Source: Candidatus Thorarchaeota archaeon (GTDB lineage Archaea > Asgardarchaeota > Thorarchaeia > Thorarchaeales > Thorarchaeaceae). Taken from it: a stretch of DNA of 9,973 bases. Position 1 is the stretch's first letter, and every line of letters begins with the position of its first letter. Below are positions 1 through 7,191 of the stretch, in pieces. The stretch covers positions 1-9,973 of the forward strand of contig SDOA01000133.1 of NCBI GenBank assembly GCA_004524595.1, read 5' to 3'. The notes beneath the pieces were generated by a model that worked only from the letters and a program-made list of their open reading frames with translations, had not been told where the DNA came from and ran no database searches. A program made the translations under genes and the position numbers.

Positions 1-84
1 GGGTTTTGCCTTTTACCTTTTCTAATCATGCCTATTAGAAATGAAACCTAAACAATATTGAACGGCAAATGTCGCGGAAAGCAA

Positions 85-94
85 CATATTTAAG
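85..94 (+). promoter_or_regulatory. Putative archaeal promoter (BRE/TATA) of the dpp ATPase genes
   Basis: An AT-rich box, CATATTTAAG, is preceded directly by the purine-rich stretch CGGAAAGCAA (75-84). This resembles an archaeal BRE followed by a TATA box. A start site about 25 bp downstream would fall near 115 and leave a leader of about 65 nt before the first ATPase gene. This is motif reading only. The two genes could instead belong to a longer transcript with permease genes to the left of the window. Confidence 0.4.
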
Positions 95-180
95 CCGACC
101 CTAAAGGAGTCGTACCTCAATAAGGGTGAGACAACTGCCTCATCTGATGGGCCGCAATTGGCTCGATGGAGTGTACAAAC

Positions 181-1170
181 ATGCCCCTGCTAGACATCAG
201 AAACCTGCGAATGTACTATCAAACGCAGAAAGGTCTTGTGAAAGCAGTCGATAACGTTTCCCTGACATTAGAGCCAGGTGAGTCAGTCGGGTTGGCAGGA
301 GAGTCGGGCTGTGGTAAGAGCAGTCTAGCATACTCAATCATGCAACTACTACCACCTGCAGCAAATATCGTTGGAGGAAATGTATATTTCAAGGGTGACG
401 ACTTAATTCGTAAGACCGCAAAGGAGATGCGGGACATCCGGTGGAAGAACGTAGCTATCGTTTTCCAAGGTGCAATGAATGCATTGAATCCCGTATTTGA
501 AATTGGAGAACAGATTGCTGAAGCTATCTTGATGCACGAAAATGTGACAGAAGAAGAAGCTCTTGACCGCTGCGCAAAGCTATTTGAGATGGTCGGTCTT
601 GATCCTGGTCGTATTCACAACTACCCCCACGAATTCTCTGGAGGAATGCGTCAGAGAGCGATGATTGCAATGGCTCTTGCGTGTAATCCAGACCTAGTGA
701 TTGCAGATGAACCTACAACAGCTTTAGATGTTACAATTCAAGCACAGATTCTTAAGCTTATGCAAAAGCTGCAAAAAGATCTAGGTTTATCACTCATTTT
801 AATCACACATGACTTGAGTGTTATTGCTGAAACTTGTGACAAGACAGCAATTATGTATGCGGGTAAAATTGTGGAATTAGCTGATGTTGTTTCTGTCTTC
901 AAGGACCCAATACATCCATATGCTACGGGCTTGGTCGGTGCAATTCCAAGTATGATAAAAGCAGAGAAGAAACAACTAACATCAATTCCGGGTTCACCAC
1001 CAGACCTTATCGATCCACCACCTGGTTGCAGATTCCATCCAAGATGCCCATACGCACAAGATATCTGCTCAAAAGAGGATCCAGCACCACTGGAAATCGA
1101 ACCAGATAGGTTTGTTTCCTGTCACTTTGCTGAGCAGTTGAGAGGAGAAATTAAAGTAGACTTGGGGTGA
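181..1170 (+). CDS. dppD: Oligopeptide/dipeptide ABC transporter ATP-binding protein, DppD/OppD type
   Basis: This 329-aa cytoplasmic ATPase should power import of peptides, or of other solutes handled by the peptide/nickel (PepT) family, as one half of a heterodimer with the next gene. Visible motifs are Walker A GESGCGKSS (40-48), Q-loop Gln96, signature FSGGM (152-156), Walker B ending IADEP (174-178) and H-loop His210. After HPYATGL the C-terminal oligopeptide-transporter extension has Cys283, Cys289, Cys296 and Cys314 in the order GC-RFHPRC-YAQDIC-SCHF. In a bacterial DppD of known structure such cysteines bind a [4Fe-4S] cluster. I chose the ATG at 181 because GGAGTG (168-173) lies 7 nt upstream; an in-frame ATG at 166 has no SD. 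Substrate cannot be told from the ATPase. The permease and binding-protein genes are not in the window. Confidence 0.93.
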   Translation: MPLLDIRNLRMYYQTQKGLVKAVDNVSLTLEPGESVGLAGESGCGKSSLAYSIMQLLPPAANIVGGNVYFKGDDLIRKTAKEMRDIRWKNVAIVFQGAMNALNPVFEIGEQIAEAILMHENVTEEEALDRCAKLFEMVGLDPGRIHNYPHEFSGGMRQRAMIAMALACNPDLVIADEPTTALDVTIQAQILKLMQKLQKDLGLSLILITHDLSVIAETCDKTAIMYAGKIVELADVVSVFKDPIHPYATGLVGAIPSMIKAEKKQLTSIPGSPPDLIDPPPGCRFHPRCPYAQDICSKEDPAPLEIEPDRFVSCHFAEQLRGEIKVDLG

Positions 1171-1176
1171 ATTATG

Positions 1177-2235
1177 ATGACTATTGACGAATCGAGAATT
1201 CTACAGGGTTCCGAGGATATTAGAGATGGTGAAACTCTAATTTCAGTAAGGAACATGCGTAAATGGTTTGCAGTTAATACAGGTTTTCTTTCTTCTATGC
1301 TTTACCGTCAAGAACTCTTCGTAAAAGCAGTTGATGGTGTTTCTTTCGATATCAAGAAAGGAGAGGTCCTTGTACTTGCAGGCGAGTCAGGCTGTGGTAA
1401 GACAACTACGGGTAGATGTATTCTTCATCTTGAAACTCCTACCGATGGAGAAGTAATCTATGCCGGTCAAAACTTAGCAACCCTTGATAGGAATGAGATT
1501 AAGGAACTACGTAAACGCATGCAGATTACATTCCAAGATCCATATGAATCTCTGAATCCTAAACAGAGTATTTACAATATTGTACAAGAGCCACTCATGG
1601 TGCATAAAATTCCACTAACACCAAGTCAGAGGAGACTAAGAGTGTTAGAAGCTCTTGAGAGTGTTGCACTTACACCAGCAGCAGATTACATTGACAGATA
1701 TCCGCACGAACTATCTGGAGGACAGCGTCAGAGAATATCTGTAGCACGTGCACTCATTCTACATCCTGAGTTCATGGTAGCGGATGAACCTGTATCAATG
1801 CTAGATGTATCAATACGAGCGGAGATTCTTAATCTCTTACTCAATCTGCGTGAGGAGCTTGGACTGACATACCTATTCATTACCCATGACCTTGCTGTTG
1901 CTACATATATCGCTGATCGGATTGGTATTATGTACTTGGGCAAAGTAATGGAAATCGGGCCATCTCATGAAGTTGCATTCAATCCACTTCATCCGTACAC
2001 TCGTGCGTTAATCTCAGCAGTTCCTTCTGGAGACCCAACTGTAAAACGAAGAGTTGAATCACTTAAAGGAGAACCACCAAGTCCCATCAATGTTCCTTCA
2101 GGCTGTCGATTCCACCCAAGATGTCCATATGCACAGGAAATATGTGTAAGAGAAGTTCCTGAGGATAGAGATATGGGTGAGGGGCACTTTGTAGCCTGTC
2201 ATTTTGCGGGTGAATTACCCGAAGTACAGCTATAG
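1177..2235 (+). CDS. dppF: Oligopeptide/dipeptide ABC transporter ATP-binding protein, DppF/OppF type
   Basis: This is the second ATPase of the importer, about 352 aa, and is expected to pair with the DppD-like protein just upstream. Counting from the ATG at 1174, it has Walker A GESGCGKTT (70-78), Q-loop Gln121 in TFQDPYESLNP, a canonical LSGGQ signature (180-184), Walker B ending VADEP (202-206) and H-loop His238. The insert before KAVDGVSF (roughly residues 33-50) is typical of DppF/OppF. The C-terminal extension again has four cysteines (311, 317, 324, 342). The gene starts 6 nt after the dppD stop. GGGGTGA (1164-1170) overlaps that stop and suits the second of two tandem ATGs (1177) better than the first (1174). 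Expression is therefore probably coupled to dppD. A hairpin follows the stop. Confidence 0.93.
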   Translation: MTIDESRILQGSEDIRDGETLISVRNMRKWFAVNTGFLSSMLYRQELFVKAVDGVSFDIKKGEVLVLAGESGCGKTTTGRCILHLETPTDGEVIYAGQNLATLDRNEIKELRKRMQITFQDPYESLNPKQSIYNIVQEPLMVHKIPLTPSQRRLRVLEALESVALTPAADYIDRYPHELSGGQRQRISVARALILHPEFMVADEPVSMLDVSIRAEILNLLLNLREELGLTYLFITHDLAVATYIADRIGIMYLGKVMEIGPSHEVAFNPLHPYTRALISAVPSGDPTVKRRVESLKGEPPSPINVPSGCRFHPRCPYAQEICVREVPEDRDMGEGHFVACHFAGELPEVQL

Positions 2236-2246
2236 TACCGCTAGAT

Positions 2247-2285
2247 CACGGGTGTTACCCTTGCACCCGTGTTCGATTCCTTTTT
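2247..2285 (+). terminator. Hairpin plus T-run terminator after the dpp ATPase genes
   Basis: CACGGGTG (2247-2254) and CACCCGTG (2264-2271) form a perfect 8-bp stem with a 9-nt loop, 11 nt after the dppF stop. A run of five T lies at 2281-2285. Archaeal RNA polymerase stops mainly at T runs, so the T run may matter more than the stem, which could also protect the 3' end of the mRNA. The element separates the transporter genes from the three-gene cluster that follows. Confidence 0.5.
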
Positions 2286-2311
2286 CATGTTTCAGATACT
2301 AAGGTGATATG

Positions 2312-2749
2312 ATGACTGGAGAGATAGACAGACCTCGCATTCTCAAAGCAATAAAGAAATGCTTGGTCAATGGCAACGAGTTTTTTCAAAAAGCAATGGA
2401 CCAACTTGATGAAATCGGAAAGAGTTCCCTAGGAACAGGAATGACACCTTTAATCGGGGGCTATGGTATGAAAGACCAGAAAACGCATTATCGCCAAGCC
2501 TTGATAGAGATAGACTCTGCAGAACGAGCACTGAAGCCCCTCATAACTAGATTCAAAGATGGAAGAGTTGATGGTTCGCATTTCAAATCCGATCGTGCAT
2601 TGGTATTACTTCGGGACCTTGTAGGAATGGATTATAATATTCTAATCCGTAAACTTACAGAGCAAAGTGGACGGGAGTCAACATGGTATCGATTAAAGGA
2701 GCTTAGAGCTAAGATTGCAGAGCTTCTCACATTGGTTGAAGAGAACTAA
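2312..2749 (+). CDS. Hypothetical helical protein, first gene of the GCS2-fusion cluster
   Basis: I do not recognise this 145-aa protein. Counting from the ATG at 2309, the sequence suggests an N-terminal helix (about 9-38), a glycine-rich break LGTGMTPLIGGYG (41-53), and then three more charged, amphipathic helices (about 57-82, 93-118 and 122-145). There is no signal peptide or membrane segment and only one cysteine (18), so it should be a soluble cytoplasmic protein. Two tandem ATGs exist, at 2309 and 2312. AGGTGA (2302-2307) is 1 nt from the first and 4 nt from the second, so I favour the second. It lies 90 bp before the next hypothetical gene and on the same strand as the GCS2-fusion gene. 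A role as a small partner or adaptor is only an inference from position. Confidence 0.75.
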   Translation: MTGEIDRPRILKAIKKCLVNGNEFFQKAMDQLDEIGKSSLGTGMTPLIGGYGMKDQKTHYRQALIEIDSAERALKPLITRFKDGRVDGSHFKSDRALVLLRDLVGMDYNILIRKLTEQSGRESTWYRLKELRAKIAELLTLVEEN

Positions 2750-2839
2750 GAACAATAAATTCTCTTGAACTAACAAAGATAATAACGACAAGTCCAGATT
2801 TTCTGATACCTAGGAAAACTCTGAGAGCGGTATGAGGTT

Positions 2840-3511
2840 ATGAATAACTCACACAGGATACTTAGTCTTTTTCAAGAACTTGAAAGAGCAGATTCTGCAC
2901 TAACCAAGATTCTAGAAAAATTAATGAACATGAATGAAATACTGGATCCTTTAGAGCGTGATCTTAGAGTAAGTGATTTTTCAGCAAGTGGGGCATTTAA
3001 GCGTGGAACAATAAAGGGTATTGTCTGTTCACTGACAGCATTGATTAAAGGAGACCCATTATCCAAATCCTTAGAAGCACAACAAGGAAAAGGATTGGAA
3101 CTACCTTCAATTATCAAAGGAGCAGATAGAAATGAGTCTAAGAGCACTTGCAATTCTATTCTAAAGATTATTGAATCCGAGCTCGTAAACGAACTACCTC
3201 GATTCGTTATTAACTTGAGATGGTCAATCCTCCCTCAACTCTTGAATCCACAACATGCTCTCATAATAGGTACGCGCTATTCAAATCTGAAAGAGTCTGA
3301 GTCAAAAAGACTTGTCACTAAACTCGAACAACAGGGACTGAAAGTATTCGAAGACTCAGGAGAATATGGAGGGGGATTACTCACATATCATCTCTTAGAA
3401 TCGATTGATAAGAGAGGGAAGATTACGGTTTTCGAGGTGACAGTATCAAAGGAGCTAGCAGAGAATGAAAGGCAGATAGGTTTCGTACTACAAGCATTTT
3501 CAATAATTTAG
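2840..3511 (+). CDS. Hypothetical protein translationally coupled to the GCS2-fusion gene
   Basis: This 223-aa protein is not recognised. The first half is helical (about 5-40, then around 55-70 and 102-118). The second half looks like a compact alpha/beta domain: a strand HALIIGTRY (139-147), helix ESESKRLVTKLEQQG (152-166), strand LKVFED (167-172), a Gly-rich turn EYGGGL (175-180), helix, strand ITVFEVTVS (195-203) and a final helix. The strand-helix-strand order recalls small Rossmann-like or nuclease-like folds, but no catalytic signature is clear. It has no membrane segment. The TAG stop is inside the SD of the next gene, so the two are probably co-translated. The start is less certain, since GAGGT (2834-2838) is only 1 nt from the ATG. 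A later in-frame ATG exists at 2927. Confidence 0.75.
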   Translation: MNNSHRILSLFQELERADSALTKILEKLMNMNEILDPLERDLRVSDFSASGAFKRGTIKGIVCSLTALIKGDPLSKSLEAQQGKGLELPSIIKGADRNESKSTCNSILKIIESELVNELPRFVINLRWSILPQLLNPQHALIIGTRYSNLKESESKRLVTKLEQQGLKVFEDSGEYGGGLLTYHLLESIDKRGKITVFEVTVSKELAENERQIGFVLQAFSII

Positions 3512-3515
3512 GTGA
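3510..3515 (+). promoter_or_regulatory. SD AGGTGA overlapping the upstream stop; fixes the GCS2-fusion start
   Basis: AGGTGA covers the last two bases of the preceding TAG stop and lies 5 nt before the ATG at 3521. The longer reading that starts at GTG 3512 would begin inside this SD, so it is unlikely to be real. The overlap implies translational coupling of the two genes. Confidence 0.7.
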
Positions 3516-3520
3516 GAAGA

Positions 3521-6500
3521 ATGGATCAGATCTCAAATACCATCGAAATGCAATTGCCATTTCCACACGGTATTGAGGTTGAACTTCAAGTCATTAAGAA
3601 AGATGGAACATGGATAAGAGGTGAAGATATCCTCGAAGTTTTTGATAAAATAGTTTCGAGTGCAAAAGGTCTTCTAGATAAAAAAATCAGATCATCTTCA
3701 GTCGAGTCAGTTAGAAATAAGTACATGCATTCTGCTCAAACTGAAGAAGGAGAAAGAGGTTCAAGGATCGTTGTTACTTACTTAGATCCATCAGGAAAAC
3801 CAAAAGAGTTCACACTTCTGGGACATGATCCTAATGTAACTAGTCTTACCTGGATACTAGAAATTGCTACTCCACCTTGTACATCAATTGAAGAGCTTGC
3901 ATGGTGGATTCAGACACTAATAGCAATATCATTTGAATCGTTACCCAAAGAGTCACAAGCAATTTTGATTTCAACTGGATTGAATCCTACCCAAGAATAT
4001 CTTCGTAATCTGTCTTTTGGAGAACATCATCATATTCTTAGTCCCGAAATTAATGAGAAAACAAAGATTGCAGTTTACAATATGATTCGTAATTTCATTC
4101 CTCATCTTATTGCATTGTCTGTGAACTCGCCTTTTGAAAACAAGAAACCTACTGATGAGATTATTATAGATGAAAGTGGAAGGATACGGGCTCCAAAATG
4201 CAAACGGTCAATTAGACTCTTCAAGAATACAACACAGATGGGTCCTACTAATGAATTTGAACTGATACCATATATAATAAAATCAGACAAAGAAGCCTTT
4301 GCGAGACACGTCAATAGAAGCTATGCACGTATGGTGGATATGTATCCATACACAGATTACGGGACTGTCGAGATTCGTATTTCAGACACCCAGCTTAGTA
4401 TTCCTAGGAGGATTGGATTAGCACTCATTCTCCAAGCATTATCATTGAAAGCAAAGAGAATGACTGAAAAAGGATTACGAGTACCTGATGTAGGTGCAAG
4501 TGCACTCGCAGCTAACCGAGCATCAGCGGTCTCAGCCGGTTTATGGGGAGCATTCCGAGCAGGAGAGGGCACTGATGATTTTCTCAAGACCTACAACTAT
4601 CAAGTTGAGGATAATGGCAAAATCAATCTTTCAAAGCAGAATAGGTACATAGGGGATGCTATAATCTCTATGTTCTATCTTATCAGAAATGAGCTAGAAG
4701 AACTCAAAATCATTGAGAATCCATTCATGCAGGCGATTCTTGTGTCTATTTTTGGAAGTGAATTTTCGCAACCAAGAACGACTGGAGCGGACTTTCAGAT
4801 AGATGTGTATGCAAAATCCGATTTCAATATGGTCACCCTATTAAAACGCCTTACAGAAGTCACGCGTGAATGCAGCACCAACTGGCTCTATGATCCCATT
4901 GAAGGAACTCCACAATTACCTACTTGGTTATGCTGGTGGAAAGGGTTGGAACCTGAAATTGTGACTGATACAGAAAGAACATTTGCAGGGCAAAATGCCG
5001 AGTTCTCAATATTGATTCGAAATTCAACAGGAAGAAATCTTGATAATATTTCGGTCTCTTATTCGATTGAAGATTTAGAACGTACAGCCATTGACAATAA
5101 TGTTCTAGCAATCCCCTTAATTGAAGCAGGTGAAATACATGTATCCAGAATCACATTTCTGACTAAGAAAGAAACTACAGCTTACAACGTGATTACAGAG
5201 ATAGGTTTCGCTGGAAGACAAATCAATCTAGCCAGTACTATCAACATGTACTGGGTAAATGCAACGATTAAACCACGAACAACAACACAGTTTGCAGACG
5301 GTAAGACTCCTGTTCTCTTTAGTGGAGAGATAGAAACCAATTATCCACGAAAATCAACTGTTGCTTGTATAATTAGTATTTTAGCTCCAAGTTTAGAACG
5401 AGTTCTTGCAAGTCTAACTGAAAGTATGGAAATTGATGCTGGAGAAACTACTTTTCTCGATAGTGCTAATCTACCTGCTCTGATAATTCCGTCGGATGTT
5501 GCTGAAGGCGTCGAACGATGTGTTCTTCAAATGAAGCTTATCAATCAAGAAGGAATAGAAATTGCTGAAACAACATCCAAACCATTCTATGTAGGATTTG
5601 TTCGAAGAGGACCTCAGATTATTATCGAGTCAGATCTGAAGACTAGTTATCTCCCTGGAGAATTTATCTCAGGCTTAGTCATAGTTAATGATCGAACAAA
5701 GTCTATCAATAAATCTGCACTTTTACAAATAGAATTCGTATCAGACTCGGGTAAGACTGAGAAGATTGATGAAGTGCTCTATGAAAATTTCATAGATACA
5801 GAGTATGCTTTCCAGTGGCGAATACCACAAATTAATTTTGAAAGCCAAGCAGACCGTTTTGGGGTACTTAGAGCCACAATCATGAATCGCGGGAATATCC
5901 TTACATCAACAGATTCTGATAGATTCAGTATTGAATACCTTATCACACGAGTCAACATAGACTCATTAAGGGTGCCTCAGCATTCACATATTGGAGGGCG
6001 TATATCGGGCTGGTTACGCATAAGAAGAAATACTGAACAGGGAGATCCTGCGTTCCTAACAATGTCTTTAGTATTTCCGGATGGAGAAAAACATGTTGTA
6101 CTTCGACAGGCAGTCAAACAGAGCAAAAATCTTTCCTTATCATTTGGTCCATTAGTAATTCCTGCTCCAAAATCATCGGAAACCCCAAAGACTGTCACTC
6201 TTATTTCAGAGCTTAGCTATACAGGTATGGAGATGGATAGACGATCTGTAGTCATTGATCTCCTTGGCGACCCCGCGGTGGATATAGCTAATATTGATTT
6301 TATAGGACTACCTAGTTTTGTTGTCCCGGATCAGGTCTTGCTTGTTACAGCTCGTATTGAAAGTAATTATGAAAGGACCATTGATTGTGTACTCTCAGTT
6401 GAACTTGAATCGATAAATAGCAATACCGTAATGATTGAGAGAAAAATCACATTGCTATCTGCCAAACCAAAGATGATTCCTGTACCGTTCAGAGTACCAT

Positions 6501-6946
6501 TAGGAGCAGAGATGAGTACTGCTCATCTGACAGCCAAACTTCAGTGTGGAAACCAGTCATGTGGGCATTCTCAGAGATTTAAGGTTAAAGCAATTGAAAC
6601 ACCCTTCTTCAAAGTGAATTTCTCGATACGAAATGAATCAGGCGAAGAAATCCCGGGTCTTGTTGCCAGAGTTACTCCTGTCGAAATTATAGTAAATGTG
6701 ACAAGTGTAAGAGAAGGAATGGAAAGACTAATGCTCACTCTGAGAATAGTATCAAAACGTGAGATAGTAAAAGAGTATCAGGTCCCGTTATCGATTGAAA
6801 GGAAAAATTCGGTTTCGATAAAATGGCTGACACCACCCATAGATGTTGTAACAGGTTATTATCTTGATGCAGAAATCTCGCAGGATAATAGATCTTTACC
6901 GGGCAGAGCTGTGGAAGTAATTCGAAAGCAATTCACAGTCTATTAG
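3521..6946 (+). CDS. GCS2-type carboxylate-amine ligase fused to tandem beta-sandwich repeats
   Basis: This is a 1141-aa protein. Residues 1-475 match the glutamate-cysteine ligase type 2 family (GCS2, glutamine-synthetase-like fold, ATP-dependent amide bond formation). Visible blocks in order are GIEVELQ (17-23) with Glu19 and Glu21, EIATPPC (114-120), GLNP (153-156), GEHHHIL (167-173), NSPF (202-205), YGTVEIRISD (280-289) and NRASAVSAGLWGAFR (332-346). Family members of this type are usually about 370-450 aa. Here about 665 further residues follow, reading as roughly six beta-rich repeats of 100-115 aa (approximate boundaries 477, 580, 696, 808, 918, 1029-1141), like Ig/CARDB/arrestin-type sandwiches. 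There is no signal peptide or membrane helix, so it is predicted to be cytoplasmic. Acceptor and donor are unknown; glutathione or gamma-glutamylcysteine synthesis is not implied. The GCS2 call is solid, the repeat fold is inferred. Confidence 0.85.
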   Translation: MDQISNTIEMQLPFPHGIEVELQVIKKDGTWIRGEDILEVFDKIVSSAKGLLDKKIRSSSVESVRNKYMHSAQTEEGERGSRIVVTYLDPSGKPKEFTLLGHDPNVTSLTWILEIATPPCTSIEELAWWIQTLIAISFESLPKESQAILISTGLNPTQEYLRNLSFGEHHHILSPEINEKTKIAVYNMIRNFIPHLIALSVNSPFENKKPTDEIIIDESGRIRAPKCKRSIRLFKNTTQMGPTNEFELIPYIIKSDKEAFARHVNRSYARMVDMYPYTDYGTVEIRISDTQLSIPRRIGLALILQALSLKAKRMTEKGLRVPDVGASALAANRASAVSAGLWGAFRAGEGTDDFLKTYNYQVEDNGKINLSKQNRYIGDAIISMFYLIRNELEELKIIENPFMQAILVSIFGSEFSQPRTTGADFQIDVYAKSDFNMVTLLKRLTEVTRECSTNWLYDPIEGTPQLPTWLCWWKGLEPEIVTDTERTFAGQNAEFSILIRNSTGRNLDNISVSYSIEDLERTAIDNNVLAIPLIEAGEIHVSRITFLTKKETTAYNVITEIGFAGRQINLASTINMYWVNATIKPRTTTQFADGKTPVLFSGEIETNYPRKSTVACIISILAPSLERVLASLTESMEIDAGETTFLDSANLPALIIPSDVAEGVERCVLQMKLINQEGIEIAETTSKPFYVGFVRRGPQIIIESDLKTSYLPGEFISGLVIVNDRTKSINKSALLQIEFVSDSGKTEKIDEVLYENFIDTEYAFQWRIPQINFESQADRFGVLRATIMNRGNILTSTDSDRFSIEYLITRVNIDSLRVPQHSHIGGRISGWLRIRRNTEQGDPAFLTMSLVFPDGEKHVVLRQAVKQSKNLSLSFGPLVIPAPKSSETPKTVTLISELSYTGMEMDRRSVVIDLLGDPAVDIANIDFIGLPSFVVPDQVLLVTARIESNYERTIDCVLSVELESINSNTVMIERKITLLSAKPKMIPVPFRVPLGAEMSTAHLTAKLQCGNQSCGHSQRFKVKAIETPFFKVNFSIRNESGEEIPGLVARVTPVEIIVNVTSVREGMERLMLTLRIVSKREIVKEYQVPLSIERKNSVSIKWLTPPIDVVTGYYLDAEISQDNRSLPGRAVEVIRKQFTVY
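4946..6943 (+). other. Region coding for the C-terminal beta-sandwich repeat array
   Basis: This is the part of the ligase gene that encodes residues 476-1141. It shows alternating hydrophobic strands such as AEFSILIRNST, VLFSGEIETNY, ISGLVIVNDRT, ISGWLRIRRNT, LLVTARIESNY and EIIVNVTSV. Each sits at a similar place near the start of its unit and is followed by a second set of strands and a short linker. The spacing, about 105-115 residues, argues for tandem domains of one fold that have diverged strongly. Cysteines are few (for example Cys616, 667, 956, 1009 and 1014), so disulfide-stabilised extracellular domains are unlikely. The fold class is inferred from the pattern only. Confidence 0.55.
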
Positions 6947-7046
6947 TTGGTCATAGAATTATATGGGTATAAAACACTCATAAGTCATTAAAGATTAAAA
7001 TAAGCCTTAATAAATCCGTTTGTTCCCCCTACAGAAATTACGACCA

Positions 7047-7083
7047 TTGACGATATAAAGTTCGTGTAATTACAATTCGTCAA
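7047..7083. repeat. Inverted repeat enclosing a TATA-like box and a 10-bp palindrome
   Basis: TTGACGA (7047-7053) and TCGTCAA (7077-7083) are exact reverse complements, separated by 23 bp. Between them lie ATATAAAG and the perfect palindrome TGTAATTACA (7065-7074). GTGTAAT (7064-7070) is also repeated in inverted form as ATTACAC (7092-7098). These could be operator half-sites or RNA stem elements. Sequence alone cannot choose between the two. Confidence 0.4.
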
Positions 7084-7129
7084 AAGCCGACATTACACAT
7101 GATAATTCTTATATTGCCTATTTATTGTT

Positions 7130-7144
7130 GAATGATAATCATTC
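7130..7144. promoter_or_regulatory. Fur-box-like palindromic operator
   Basis: GAATGATAATCATTC is a perfect 7-1-7 inverted repeat. Its core AATGATAATCATT (7131-7143) is identical to 13 contiguous positions of the classical 19-bp Fur consensus. Sites of this symmetry bind Fur-family and some other metalloregulators. It lies about 12 bp upstream of a TATA-like box. No regulator gene is in the window, so the binding protein is unknown. Confidence 0.5.
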
Positions 7145-7155
7145 CTAAGGCAAAG

Positions 7156-7163
7156 CTATAAAT
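7156..7163 (+). promoter_or_regulatory. TATA-like box between two operator-like sites
   Basis: CTATAAAT follows the purine-rich GGCAAAG (7149-7155), which could serve as a BRE. A start site about 25 bp downstream would be near 7186, inside the second operator-like half-site. This layout fits repression by blocking either TBP/TFB or polymerase. The leader to the TTG at 7296 would be about 110 nt. Confidence 0.4.
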
Positions 7164-7176
7164 GCAATTTTTTTGG

Positions 7177-7191
7177 TGTTGAGTGATAATC
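7177..7191. promoter_or_regulatory. Second copy of the operator half-site
   Basis: TGTTGAGTGATAATC matches TGTTGAATGATAATC at 7126-7140 in 14 of 15 positions. The copies are 51 bp apart, close to five helical turns. The right half is degenerate here: CATTC occurs at 7195-7199, three bases further out than in the first site. It lies where transcription would start from the TATA-like box at 7156. Confidence 0.4.

Noticed and set aside
1..29. Possible divergent gene start on the minus strand (ATG at 29, reading M-I-R-K-G-K-R)
   Set aside because: Only nine codons are visible before the window edge and there is no convincing SD, so it cannot be supported.
1..51. Possible C-terminal end of an upstream permease gene in frame 1
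   Set aside because: The 16 residues before the TAA do not resemble the usual end of a DppC/OppC permease, and the stretch is too short to judge.
2247..2280. Possible tRNA 3' part or tRNA remnant: GTTCGATTCC at 2271-2280 matches the T-loop consensus
   Set aside because: The bases on either side of the loop do not form a T stem, and no acceptor, D or anticodon arms can be drawn. The hairpin with its T run explains the segment better.
2872..3153. 93-aa minus-strand open frame
   Set aside because: It is antisense to the 223-aa gene, has no recognisable motif, and the plus-strand gene is coupled to the downstream ligase gene.
3512..3520. GTG at 3512 as the start of the GCS2-fusion gene
   Set aside because: The GTG lies within the AGGTGA SD that serves the ATG at 3521, so starting there would leave no ribosome-binding site.
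3521..4945. Reading the ligase as a glutathione-synthesis enzyme (GshA)
   Set aside because: GCS2 members have several substrates, no GshB gene is near, and the large C-terminal repeat array is unlike GshA. The family is supported but the reaction is not.
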